Of a DNA stretch of 15,610 nt, positions 1 to 7,474 are shown piece by piece. The first letter of the stretch is position 1. Each line of letters begins with the position of its first letter. This DNA comes from a bacterium (GTDB lineage Bacteria > UBA3054): the NCBI GenBank assembly GCA_017538635.1, contig JAFYIM010000416.1, forward strand, positions 1 to 15,610, read 5' to 3'. A program made the position numbers and the translations under genes. The notes under the pieces were generated by a model that made no database searches, was not told the DNA's origin, and saw only the letters and a program-made list of their open reading frames with translations.

Positions 1-2250
1 ACGGCCCGCCTTGTGAGAGACGCTGTGAAGCCGGTCTCCACCGTTTCCGTTGAATCTTTCGTGGCCCAGCAGAAAGAGGATCTGCCCCGCGTAACCGAGA
101 CCGTTCCGCTTGACCGCCTGAAAGGCTGGCGCCCGCCCGAAATTGGCAAGAAGAAAAACGCCAAGAAGAGCGAGAGCTCCGACAAGGGCCAGCGTCCCGC
201 TGCCGGAGGAAAATCCGGCGCTCCCGCCCAGCCCGCCGGGCCTATGCCCGACGCTAACCGTAAAGGCGACAATCGCCGCGGCAAGAAGGAAAAGGACAAA
301 GAGAAAGATTACAAGTCTTCCGCCTCCAGGGAAGAGATGATGAACAGACCCCGCATCTCCTCCCAGGCTTCCCTGCGTCAGAGAAACGCTGACGAGAGAG
401 CCGGAGAAGAAGGCGAATACAGGATACGCCGCAAAGCCAAGAAGCCGCAGGTCCAGGCTCAGCCGACCAAGGCCGACATCGTAAAAGGCGATATCAAAGT
501 TTCCGTGCCAATCAGCGTCAGGGACTTCTCCCAGGAGATCGGCGTCAAAGTCGGCGACATCATCAAGGTCTTCTTCAAGATGGGCGAGATGCTGAACATC
601 AACAGCGCCCTCGACGAGGATCATGTCGTTTTAGCCGCCGCCGAACTCAACGTCAACGTTCAGGTCAAGAGCAAGGAAGAGAATCTTGAGGAAGAGACCT
701 TCAGTGAAGAAGGCCATGAGGAAGAATTCACCGCGGAAGAAGCTCCCAGGGCTCCCGTCGTCGTCTTCATGGGGCACGTTGACCACGGCAAAACTTCGCT
801 TATCGACGCCATCCGCCAAAGCAAAGTCGCCCAGGGCGAATCCGGCGGCATCACCCAGCACATCGGCGCCTACGAAGTCGACACAAGTCAGGGCCACATC
901 ACCATTATCGACACTCCGGGGCACGAAGCCTTCACGACCATGCGCGCCCGCGGCGCCAACGCGACCGACATCGCGATCCTCGTGGTGGCGGCCGACGACG
1001 GCATTATGCCGCAGACGCTGGAAGCCATCAACCACGCCCGCGCAGCCAAGGTCGAGATCATCGTTGCAATAAACAAGATGGACCTGCCCGGCGCCGATCC
1101 CGAACGCGTCATCAGGCAGCTTTCCGAAAACAACATCCTGGTCGAGGAATGGGGCGGACAGACGCAGTGCGTGAGAGTTTCCGCTCACACCAAGCAGGGC
1201 TTGGACGATCTATTGGAGCGCATTGCGCTGCAGGCTGAAGTCATGCAGCTGAAAGCCCGCTCCGAAGGCCCCGCGGAAGGCGTCGTCCTTGAAGCTGAGC
1301 TGAATCCCGGACGCGGCACCAGCGTCACGCTGCTCGTTCAGAAAGGACGTCTCAAAGTCGGCGATCCTATCGTCTGCGGCACCTGCTACGCCAAGGCTCG
1401 CGCCATGAAGAACTACCGCGGCGACGACCTCAAGGAAGCCGGTCCCAGCCAGCCCGTCCAGATCCTCGGTTTCACGGAAGTCCCGCAGCCCGGCGCCAAA
1501 TTCAAAGTCGCCGCCAGCGAGAAACTGGCCAAGGAACTGACCGAGAAACGCAAGGAAGAGGAGCGTCTCAGGAAGCACGCCGAAACGACCAAGGTGAACC
1601 TGGAAAACTTCTACAAGAACATGAAGAATTCCGACAGCGCCAAGGAATTGGCCCTGATAGTCAAGGGCGACACCAAGGGCACTACGGAAGCCGTGCACGC
1701 TGCGCTTGAGAAGCTGACCACCGACGAGGCTAAAGTCACCGTCATCCACAGCGCCGTCGGCGACGTTACGGAAAGCGACGTCAACCTCGCTTACGCCAGC
1801 AACGGCATCATCATAGCCTTCAAGACCTCGGTGCCGGAAAGCAGCCGCGCCGAAGCGAAGAGTAAGGGCGTCGAGATCAGATCCTACGATGTCATCTACC
1901 ACGCTACGGAACAGATCCAGAAAGCCTTGATGGGTCTTTTGGAGCCCACCTTCCACGAGGAAGAGACCGGCATTGCCGAAGTCAGGCAGATCTTCAAGAT
2001 ACCCGGCGGCTTCGTGGCCGGTTCCCACGTTGTGAGTGGTGAGATCCATCGCAGCGACAAGGTGAGGGTCATGAGGGGCAAAGACGTCGTCTTCGACGGC
2101 GATATCCTCACCCTGAAGCACCTCAAAGACGACGTCAAGGAAGTGCGTTCCGGCTACGACTGCGGTATCGCGCTGAACGGCTTCGACGGATTTGCCGAAG
2201 GCGACAAGCTTCACGCTTACAAAATGGTCCAGGACGGGCTGACGGAATAG
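1..2250 (+). CDS. infB: Translation initiation factor IF-2 (5'-truncated by the window)
   Basis: IF-2 is the GTPase that brings initiator fMet-tRNA to the 30S subunit and promotes 50S joining. The reading frame is open from base 1, so the true start lies upstream; codon numbers here count from base 1. A Lys/Glu/Pro-rich linker (codons ~40-155) leads to an IF2_N domain (~160-220). The G domain follows, with G1 GHVDHGKT at codons 258-265, G3 DTPGH at 304-308, and G4 NKMD at 358-361, then SAHTKQG as G5. The C-terminal beta-barrel and fMet-tRNA-binding domains run to a normal end at TAG 2248-2250. The N-terminal part beyond the linker is missing only because of the window edge. rbfA starts 1 bp after the stop codon, the usual infB-rbfA arrangement. 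Identification is secure. Confidence 0.97.
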   Translation, partial: TARLVRDAVKPVSTVSVESFVAQQKEDLPRVTETVPLDRLKGWRPPEIGKKKNAKKSESSDKGQRPAAGGKSGAPAQPAGPMPDANRKGDNRRGKKEKDKEKDYKSSASREEMMNRPRISSQASLRQRNADERAGEEGEYRIRRKAKKPQVQAQPTKADIVKGDIKVSVPISVRDFSQEIGVKVGDIIKVFFKMGEMLNINSALDEDHVVLAAAELNVNVQVKSKEENLEEETFSEEGHEEEFTAEEAPRAPVVVFMGHVDHGKTSLIDAIRQSKVAQGESGGITQHIGAYEVDTSQGHITIIDTPGHEAFTTMRARGANATDIAILVVAADDGIMPQTLEAINHARAAKVEIIVAINKMDLPGADPERVIRQLSENNILVEEWGGQTQCVRVSAHTKQGLDDLLERIALQAEVMQLKARSEGPAEGVVLEAELNPGRGTSVTLLVQKGRLKVGDPIVCGTCYAKARAMKNYRGDDLKEAGPSQPVQILGFTEVPQPGAKFKVAASEKLAKELTEKRKEEERLRKHAETTKVNLENFYKNMKNSDSAKELALIVKGDTKGTTEAVHAALEKLTTDEAKVTVIHSAVGDVTESDVNLAYASNGIIIAFKTSVPESSRAEAKSKGVEIRSYDVIYHATEQIQKALMGLLEPTFHEEETGIAEVRQIFKIPGGFVAGSHVVSGEIHRSDKVRVMRGKDVVFDGDILTLKHLKDDVKEVRSGYDCGIALNGFDGFAEGDKLHAYKMVQDGLTE

Positions 2251-2251
2251 T

Positions 2252-2617
2252 ATGGCAGTTCAGAGAACCTTGAAAATAAACGAGCTCCTGAAAAGGGCCA
2301 TGTCGGAGATCATCCAGGACCGCTACCGCGACCGCAAGGCGCCCTGGATGACCATCTCCCGCGCCGACACTAGCAGGGATCTCAGGTTCTGCAAGATCTA
2401 CCTTACCGTCCTCGGCGACAAGGCCGCGGAGAAAGCCGCGCTTGCCAAACTGAAAGAGGACACGCCCAGGATCCGTTTCCTTCTCGGCCACAAGGTCGAC
2501 CTCAGGATCGTTCCCAATCTGGAATTCGCCATAGACGAAGACTTGAAGGAAGCCCTGAAGATCGACGCTCTCATCGAGAAGAACCGGCCCGCTCCCGAAC
2601 CAGAGGAAGAAGAGTGA
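2252..2617 (+). CDS. rbfA: 30S ribosome-binding factor A
   Basis: RbfA is a small KH-fold protein that binds the immature 30S subunit and assists 16S rRNA 5'-end maturation. The 121-aa product has the family length and layout. It opens with a basic helical stretch (KINELLKRAMSEIIQDRYRD), then a strand and helix region containing SRDLRFCKIYLTVLGD, and ends in the RIRFLLGHKVDLRIVPNLEF segment typical of the C-terminal half of RbfA. An acidic tail (PEPEEEE) closes it. The start ATG is one base after the infB stop, and no clear Shine-Dalgarno sequence is seen, so translational coupling is likely. The 3' end overlaps the start of the DHH phosphoesterase gene. Identification rests on both sequence and gene order. 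Confidence 0.93.
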   Translation: MAVQRTLKINELLKRAMSEIIQDRYRDRKAPWMTISRADTSRDLRFCKIYLTVLGDKAAEKAALAKLKEDTPRIRFLLGHKVDLRIVPNLEFAIDEDLKEALKIDALIEKNRPAPEPEEEE

Positions 2618-3561
2618 TGATGAAAATCGGTGTGGATAAAGCGGCTGAGCTCATAAGATCGGCCAACGCAATTCTCCTAATCGGCCACACCGATCCCGAC
2701 GGCGACTGCCTCGGCTCGCTCTACGCACTCACAAAGGCCCTCAAAGACTGCGGCAAAAACGCCGCAGCCGTCATCAAAAAGCCTCTTCCCGTAAAGCACC
2801 GCTATCTTTCTGATCTTCTCGCACCCGAAACGAAAGTCCCCGAAAAAGCTGACCTCATAATAGTCCTCGACACCGCGAGGATCTCCCGCCAGGACTTCGC
2901 TCCCGAAGAGCTTCCCGAAGCTCCCACGCTCTGCATAGACCATCACCTCGGCGAACACGAGGAATACGGTAATTCTTTCTATGACGAGAAGTGCGCCGCC
3001 TGCGCCATACTTGTCTACCGCGTCATCACAGAGCTTGGGATCGAAATTGACCAAAAGATCGCGGACGCTCTTTATACCGGCATAGTGACGGACACCAATT
3101 CCTTCACCAACCAGAACACTACAGAAGAAGCTTTCCAAGTCGCGACTGAGCTCGTGAGGCTCGGCGCCGATCCCGGAAAGATCGCCACCTACGTTTACGG
3201 CTCGCTTTCTCCCAATGATCTAAACGCGCTTTCCAAATCGCTCGGAAGCCTCGAACTCTACCATAACAACGCTGTGGCGATCCTCACGCTGAAAAAGGAA
3301 TGGACGGGCGGCCAAAACATTGACACCGAACTCTTCGTCAACTACGCCCGCAATCTCATATCGACAGAACTCGCCGTTATGATCATCGAGACCGATACGG
3401 GCGTCAGGATCAACCTGAGATCCAAAGGTAATTTCGACGCCAGGGCTGTGGCCGTTGAACTCGGCGGCGGGGGACACAAGGCCGCCGCCGGCATAAGAAT
3501 GCAGGCCACCATTGATGAGGCGAAGGCTGCTCTCTTAAAAGTCATTTCCGAAAAGATATGA
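2617..3561 (+). CDS. nrnA: DHH/DHHA1 phosphoesterase, NrnA-like (oligoribonuclease / pAp phosphatase)
   Basis: NrnA-type enzymes degrade short RNA oligomers from the 5' or 3' end and often dephosphorylate pAp to AMP, using Mn2+ in the cytosol. The DHH motifs are in order: GHTDPDGDCLGS near the N-terminus (motif I), VLDTA (motif II, metal Asp), IDHHLGEHEEYG (motif III, the DHH), and TDTNSF (motif IV). The C-terminal DHHA1 domain carries GGGGHKAAAGI, the substrate-binding glycine/His motif. At about 314 aa it matches the family. In-frame starts are GTG 2614, ATG 2617 and ATG 2620; ATG 2617 is chosen because GAGGAAG at 2603-2609 lies 7 bases upstream and the start overlaps the rbfA stop. nrnA next to rbfA is a common arrangement. 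The exact in vivo substrate cannot be read from sequence. Confidence 0.9.
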   Translation: MMKIGVDKAAELIRSANAILLIGHTDPDGDCLGSLYALTKALKDCGKNAAAVIKKPLPVKHRYLSDLLAPETKVPEKADLIIVLDTARISRQDFAPEELPEAPTLCIDHHLGEHEEYGNSFYDEKCAACAILVYRVITELGIEIDQKIADALYTGIVTDTNSFTNQNTTEEAFQVATELVRLGADPGKIATYVYGSLSPNDLNALSKSLGSLELYHNNAVAILTLKKEWTGGQNIDTELFVNYARNLISTELAVMIIETDTGVRINLRSKGNFDARAVAVELGGGGHKAAAGIRMQATIDEAKAALLKVISEKI

Positions 3562-4460
3562 TTGCAAAAGACCTAATCATAGTGGGCGCCGGCCCTGCCG
3601 GCCTTACCGCGGCCATCTACGCCGCCACTTCCGGAACGGATCTGCTGGTCATTTCCGGCTTCACAGGTTCCGCGGCCGCTACCGCTCCCGCCGTCGCCAA
3701 CTATCCCGGCTTTCCCGCTCCCATAGCGGGGTCCGAACTCGTGACGAATTTTGAGAACCAGGCCAAAAATCTCGGCACGCAGATCGAAAGCGATTCCATA
3801 GAGGAAATAACGAAGAACGAAGACGGCACCTTCACTCTGAAGGGAACGCTGAACACTTATTCAGCCAAAGCCGTCATCTACGCCGCGGGCGCCCAGGCCC
3901 GACGTCTCCGCCTCTCCGAAGAACCGAAATACTTCGGCAAGGGCGTTTCCGTCTGCGCCACCTGCGACGGGCACTTCTTCAAAGGCAAAGACGTGTCCGT
4001 GGCGGCAGGGGACAAGACAGCCCTTTCCGAGGCTATCTATCTGTCCAACATCTGCAAAACCGTCTATTACGTCACAAAGGACCAGGAAGCCCCCAAAGAG
4101 CTCGCTGCCTTATCCAATATCGTCCCGAAGACGAACGCCTCTATTTCGGCCCTTCAGGGCGAAAAAAGGCTGGAAGCCATCGAGCTCACGGACGAGCTAA
4201 CAAAAACAAAAGAAACCATCCCTGTTCAAGCCCTTTTCACAGCCGTCGGGCACGATCCCGAAACGGCTCCTCTCAAAAACCTGCCCGTCCTGGACGAAAA
4301 AGGCGCGGTCATTACGAACTCGGACGCCTCCACTCCCGTGCCCGGCCTTTTCGCCGCCGGCGACGTAGTAAAAGGCGCCATCCGCCAGATCGTCTTCGCC
4401 GCTAACGCCGGCATGCAGGCCGCCCTCTCCGCGAGAAAATATCTCCGCTCTCTGAAATGA
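3558..4460 (+). CDS. Thioredoxin-reductase-like FAD protein lacking the NADPH motifs
   Basis: This is a 300-aa low-molecular-weight thioredoxin reductase fold. The N-terminal FAD site is VGAGPAGLTAA (about residues 8-18), the redox-active dithiol is C133-A-T-C136-D, and the C-terminal FAD motif is AAGDVVKGAIRQIVFAANAGMQAA. Family knowledge: such enzymes pass electrons from a nicotinamide via FAD and the CxxC to thioredoxin. Here the second nucleotide-binding site is degraded. Where the family has GGGDSAxEEA this protein has AAGDKTALSEA, and the HRRxxFRA motif that grips the NADPH 2'-phosphate is replaced by TKDQEAPKE. It may use NADH or a ferredoxin-like donor, or reduce another partner. The gene starts 4 bp inside nrnA (ATGA overlap), is the last in the operon, and is followed at once by a terminator. 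Confidence 0.82.
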   Translation: MIAKDLIIVGAGPAGLTAAIYAATSGTDLLVISGFTGSAAATAPAVANYPGFPAPIAGSELVTNFENQAKNLGTQIESDSIEEITKNEDGTFTLKGTLNTYSAKAVIYAAGAQARRLRLSEEPKYFGKGVSVCATCDGHFFKGKDVSVAAGDKTALSEAIYLSNICKTVYYVTKDQEAPKELAALSNIVPKTNASISALQGEKRLEAIELTDELTKTKETIPVQALFTAVGHDPETAPLKNLPVLDEKGAVITNSDASTPVPGLFAAGDVVKGAIRQIVFAANAGMQAALSARKYLRSLK

Positions 4461-4492
4461 AAAAAAGGCCTGGCGGATGCCAGGCCTTTTTT
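4461..4492 (+). terminator. Rho-independent terminator after the infB operon
   Basis: A perfect 14-bp inverted repeat (arms 4461-4474 and 4479-4492) surrounds the 4-base loop GGAT. The stem has a GC-rich core, GGCCTGGC, flanked by an A run on the left and a matching T6 run on the right. It begins directly after the stop codon of the thioredoxin-reductase-like gene. The A and T tracts make it potentially bidirectional. Confidence 0.95.
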
Positions 4493-4498
4493 GTTCCC

Positions 4499-4518
4499 GC
4501 GGTTCGCGACCGCTTTTT
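4499..4518 (+). terminator. Second, weaker tandem terminator
   Basis: GCGGT at 4499-4503 pairs with ACCGC at 4509-4513 around the loop TCGCG, and five T residues follow (4514-4518). The stem is only 5 bp, so it is a modest terminator on its own. Its position 7 bp after the main hairpin suggests a backup that insulates the hsd operon from read-through. Confidence 0.5.
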
Positions 4519-4565
4519 GCAACTGATTATAGGGATAAATTCAAGCGGTTTTAAAATTGAATTTA

Positions 4566-4574
4566 TGCTAAAAT
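4566..4574 (+). promoter_or_regulatory. Distal extended -10 promoter candidate (P1) for the hsd operon
   Basis: TGC-TAAAAT at 4566-4574 is an extended -10 element (TGn plus a 5/6 match to TATAAT). No good -35 box is seen 17 bp upstream, which extended -10 promoters tolerate. Transcription from here would start near 4581 and carry the mini-ORF at 4595-4618 into the hsdM mRNA. Confidence 0.4.
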
Positions 4575-4594
4575 AGACCTAAAAGAGGACATTT

Positions 4595-4618
4595 ATGATT
4601 ATGAGACATTACATGTAA
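4595..4618 (+). CDS. Seven-codon upstream mini-ORF (possible leader peptide)
   Basis: ATG 4595 opens a 7-codon frame, M-I-M-R-H-Y-M, closed by TAA at 4616-4618. AGAGGA at 4584-4589 is a good Shine-Dalgarno sequence 5 bases upstream, better than anything before hsdM itself. It lies between candidate promoter P1 and hsdM, 19 bases before the hsdM start, so it could couple or modulate hsdM translation on P1 transcripts. The -35 of promoter P2 and one palindrome overlap it. It could also be the stub of a lost gene or chance; nothing shows that it is translated. Confidence 0.3.
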   Translation: MIMRHYM

Positions 4619-4631
4619 TAAATGGTATAAT
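4603..4631 (+). promoter_or_regulatory. Proximal promoter (P2) of the hsd operon
   Basis: The -10 is a perfect TATAAT at 4626-4631 preceded by TGG (4623-4625), giving an extended -10. GAGACA at 4603-4608 is a 4/6 match to TTGACA at the optimal 17-bp spacing. The expected transcription start is about 4637-4638, at the hsdM ATG, which would make the mRNA essentially leaderless. No Shine-Dalgarno sequence precedes that ATG. Confidence 0.65.
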
Positions 4632-4643
4632 ATTGACATGTCA
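4608..4643. promoter_or_regulatory. Pair of ACATGT-core palindromes flanking the hsdM -10 box (operator candidate)
   Basis: ATTACATGTAAT (4608-4619) and TGACATGTCA (4634-4643) are perfect palindromes sharing the core T[TG]ACATGT[AC]A. Their centres are 25 bp apart, on either side of TATAAT 4626-4631, with the second one over the predicted transcription start. This is the geometry of a repressor operator pair. No regulator gene is visible in the window, so the binding protein is unknown. Confidence 0.4.
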
Positions 4644-6257
4644 CAACTTGAACATATTGAAGCGATAGAGAAGCGGCTTTGGAGCGCAGCGGATACGCTG
4701 CGGGCAAACTCCAATTTCGCAGCGAACGAGTTTTTTATGCCTGTGATGGGCTTGATCTTTCTTCGCCATGCTTACAGTCGCTATCTGGCGGTGAAGGACG
4801 AGGTGGTCAAGTCATTGCCGTCGCGCGCAGGTAGGACGCGTGAAGCGACGAAGGAAGACTTTTCCTCGAAGGGTGCGGTGTTTCTTCGCCCAGAGGCGCA
4901 GTTCGACTACCTTGTCTCGCTTCCGGATTCCGCCAACCGTGCCGAAGCCATAATCGCTGCGATGGAGTCCATCGAGGCGGACTACGAATCGCTGAAGGGC
5001 GTTCTGCCGAAGGAGGAATACAACGAGCTGGACAACGAGATTCTCGGTCAACTTCTGCGCAAGCTGAATCCCGAAGAACTCAAGAAAATGTCTGGCGACG
5101 TATTCGGGCGCATCTATGAATATTTCCTAACGCAGTTCGCCGGCACGAAGGCGCATGACGGCGGTGAATTCTTTACGCCCGTTTCGCTCGTCTCGTTTAT
5201 CGCCAAGGTGCTGGATACAGATTCGGGAATCGTCCTTGATCCGGCCTGCGGATCGGGCGGTATGTTCGTCCAGTCCGCCCGTGTCGTCGAACGGCAGAAC
5301 GAAAACCCCACTGAGAAGCTGACCTTCTTTGGAATGGAGAAGAACGCGACGACGATTCGCCTGGCGAAAATGAATCTTGCAGTCCATGGTCTAGAAGGTG
5401 ACATCAAAAAGGCGATTACCTATTACGAGGATCCGCACGAACTAATTGGAAAGGCCGATTTCGTGATGGCGAATCCGCCGTTCAACGTGGACGAGATCGA
5501 CGCTGACAAAATCAAGAACGATCCACGGCTTCCGTTCGGGCTTCCAAGCGTGAACGACAAAGGCAAGGTCTCAAACGGAAACTACGTTTGGATCAGCTAC
5601 TTCTACAGCTACTTGAACGACCATGGCCGCGCTGGATTCGTGATGGCGGCGGGTGCTGAATCGGCGGGACGCGGTGACGCACTTGTCCGGCAGAAGCTGA
5701 TTGAGACGGGGGACGTCGATGTGATGGTCTCCATCCGCTCGAACTTCTTCTACACGCGGACGGTTCCATGTGTCCTCTGGTTTCTGAACCGCGCGAAGAA
5801 AACGAAGGAACAGAAGAATACCGTGCTGATGATCGACGCGCGGAACGTCTATCGCAAGGTGACGCGCAAGATCAACGACTTTTCACCAGAGCAGGAGCAG
5901 AACCTACTGGCTATTGTGTGGCTCTACCGCGGCGAAACAAAGCGCTACCAAGAACTCTTAGCGCATTATCGTAAGAACGGCGAGAACGAAGCGGCTGACT
6001 GGTTGGAAGAACGCTTCCCCGATGGCAAGTATCGTGATGTGGAAGGGCTTGTTAAAGCCGTAACGCGCGAGGAGATTGCGGAAAACGACTGGTCGCTCAC
6101 TCCGGGGCGCTATGTGGGCGTGGCCGAGACGGACGACAACGATGAAGACTTTGCCGAGAAGTTCGCGTCGCTTCATGAGGAACTGCGTAAGCTGAACGCC
6201 GAGGCAGCGACGCTCGCTGAGAAAATCGACGCCAACTTCAAGGAGCTGATGGGATGA
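4638..6257 (+). CDS. hsdM: Type I restriction-modification DNA methyltransferase subunit
   Basis: HsdM is the adenine-N6 methyltransferase subunit of a Type I system; with HsdS it modifies host recognition sites using S-adenosylmethionine. The 539-aa product has the all-helical HsdM N-terminal domain (residues ~1-140, with FFMPVMGLIFLRHAYSRY), then the methyltransferase fold. SAM-binding motif I is D201-P-A-C-G-S-G-G, and catalytic motif IV is N279-P-P-F282, the NPPF form typical of N6-adenine enzymes. The C-terminal part (~400-539) ends in a helical tail that would contact HsdS. The length is normal and both key motifs are intact. It starts at the predicted transcription start without a Shine-Dalgarno sequence. 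Its last 4 bp overlap the DUF1016 gene. It is followed by hsdS two genes downstream and hsdR later. Confidence 0.96.
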   Translation: MSQLEHIEAIEKRLWSAADTLRANSNFAANEFFMPVMGLIFLRHAYSRYLAVKDEVVKSLPSRAGRTREATKEDFSSKGAVFLRPEAQFDYLVSLPDSANRAEAIIAAMESIEADYESLKGVLPKEEYNELDNEILGQLLRKLNPEELKKMSGDVFGRIYEYFLTQFAGTKAHDGGEFFTPVSLVSFIAKVLDTDSGIVLDPACGSGGMFVQSARVVERQNENPTEKLTFFGMEKNATTIRLAKMNLAVHGLEGDIKKAITYYEDPHELIGKADFVMANPPFNVDEIDADKIKNDPRLPFGLPSVNDKGKVSNGNYVWISYFYSYLNDHGRAGFVMAAGAESAGRGDALVRQKLIETGDVDVMVSIRSNFFYTRTVPCVLWFLNRAKKTKEQKNTVLMIDARNVYRKVTRKINDFSPEQEQNLLAIVWLYRGETKRYQELLAHYRKNGENEAADWLEERFPDGKYRDVEGLVKAVTREEIAENDWSLTPGRYVGVAETDDNDEDFAEKFASLHEELRKLNAEAATLAEKIDANFKELMG

Positions 6258-7474
6258 GTGGCAATGTTATACCAAAGGATTTTGCTGCGGCCGTCAAGGA
6301 TATCAAGCTGGCCATTCTGCAGGCACGCGCCAAGGCGGCTCATCTTGCGAATGCCGAAGCGTTGAAGCTCTACTTCTTCGTTGGCGGCTATGTTTCGAAG
6401 AAGACGCGCAACGCAAAGTGGGGTAGTGGTGCTATCGACGCGCTCTCTAACCAGCTGCAGGTTGAGTTGCCGGGATTGCGAGGTTTTTCGGCAACGAACA
6501 TCAAGAACATGAGGGCTTTTTTTGAGTTCTGGGCGGATGATTTCTCTATTCGTAACTTGCCAAATAACGAAATTTGTTCGTTGTCAACGAATAAAATTCG
6601 GCAGATACCGTCTGCCGAAAGTACTTTGATTCCAATTCGGCAGATGCCATCTGCCGAATTAGGTATAGAGCCATTAAGTGCATTTCTATCGGTCGGGTTC
6701 TCGCAGCACAGAGAAATTGTTCGTGCTATTCAGTCTAAAGATGAAGCATGGTACTACATTTGTGCCTCGGCAAGGGCTTTGTGGTCGTATGAGCAATTGC
6801 TTCAACACCTTCACTCGGACGATTATCATCACATCGGTGTGTTGCCTAATAATTTTGGAAAGACGCTCTCTCCTATGACGTTGGCGTCGAAGGCAGTGCG
6901 TTCGTTCCGCGACGAATATTTGCTCGAACTGGTGAATCTCGACAATGTGGATGCGCGCGCAGATCAGGACGTGGACGAGCGGGTGCTTTCCAAGGCGCTT
7001 GTTGCTGACGTGGAAAAGACCATACAGGCGCTTGGCGGCGACGACTTCTGCTTCATGGGGCGCGAGAAACGGCTAATTATTGAAGGGGAAGAGGTCTTCA
7101 TAGATCTCTTGTTCTACCATCGTTCCTTGCGGGCGATGGTCGCCATCGAGCTTAAGATGGGGAAGTTCCGTGCGGCATATCTCGGACAACTTGAACTGTA
7201 TCTTTCCGCGCTTGACGCGACAACGAAGCATCCAGACGAGAACCCTTCCATAGGACTTCTACTCTGTGAAAAGATGAACAAGGGTTTTGTCGAATTCGCC
7301 GTCCGCGACAAGTCGAAGCCGCTTGGAATTGCAACGTACAAGACCTTAAAATCGATACCGAAGCCTTACCAGACGCTTGCTCCTGTTATCGAAGGCGTCC
7401 GCCGAGTGCTGTCGGAAAGCGTAGCGAAAAAAACGCCACGAAAGCGTACCGTAAGAAAAGGTGGTGGCGCGTGA
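6254..7474 (+). CDS. DUF1016/YhcG-type PD-(D/E)XK nuclease domain protein
   Basis: This is a 406-aa member of the DUF1016 (YhcG-like) group, recurrent passengers of Type I loci with no settled role. The N-terminal domain (~1-200) contains the family patterns LYFFVGGYVSKK, GLRGFSATNIKNMRAFFEFW and EAWYYICASARALWSYEQLLQH. The C-terminal domain has the nuclease core FIDLLFYHRSLRAMVAIELK with D284, E299 and K301, followed by FRAAYLGQLELYLSAL. A basic tail (KKTPRKRTVRKGGGA) could bind DNA. The linker at ~105-136 holds palindromic in-frame repeats, listed separately. It overlaps hsdM and hsdS by 4 bp each, so all three are probably translated together. Expected activity is metal-dependent DNA cleavage; the catalytic residues are intact but the substrate is unknown. 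Confidence 0.85.
   Translation: MSGNVIPKDFAAAVKDIKLAILQARAKAAHLANAEALKLYFFVGGYVSKKTRNAKWGSGAIDALSNQLQVELPGLRGFSATNIKNMRAFFEFWADDFSIRNLPNNEICSLSTNKIRQIPSAESTLIPIRQMPSAELGIEPLSAFLSVGFSQHREIVRAIQSKDEAWYYICASARALWSYEQLLQHLHSDDYHHIGVLPNNFGKTLSPMTLASKAVRSFRDEYLLELVNLDNVDARADQDVDERVLSKALVADVEKTIQALGGDDFCFMGREKRLIIEGEEVFIDLLFYHRSLRAMVAIELKMGKFRAAYLGQLELYLSALDATTKHPDENPSIGLLLCEKMNKGFVEFAVRDKSKPLGIATYKTLKSIPKPYQTLAPVIEGVRRVLSESVAKKTPRKRTVRKGGGA
6577..6660. repeat. Cluster of three palindromes inside the DUF1016 coding region
   Basis: Three hairpins follow one another: TTCGTT-GTC-AACGAA (6577-6591); TTCGGCAGA / TCTGCCGAA with a 5-base loop (arms 6597-6605 and 6611-6619); and a perfect 12-bp stem (arms 6634-6645 and 6649-6660) with loop GCC. 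The second and third share a TTCGGCAGA...TCTGCCGAA unit repeated 39 bp (13 codons) apart. They encode the peptide repeat IRQIPSAE / IRQMPSAE between the N-terminal and nuclease domains. Spacings are multiples of 3, so the frame is kept. Confidence 0.8.

Noticed and set aside
686..1072. Plus-strand 128-codon frame overlapping infB in another frame
   Set aside because: It sits in a shifted frame inside the IF-2 G domain; the low-complexity Arg/Ser/Pro-rich translation is a shadow.
1210..2214. Long minus-strand open frame (334 codons) and a similar one at 631-1188
   Set aside because: They lie antisense within infB. Their lengths follow from the G+C-rich codon bias of IF-2, and the translations show no recognisable domain.
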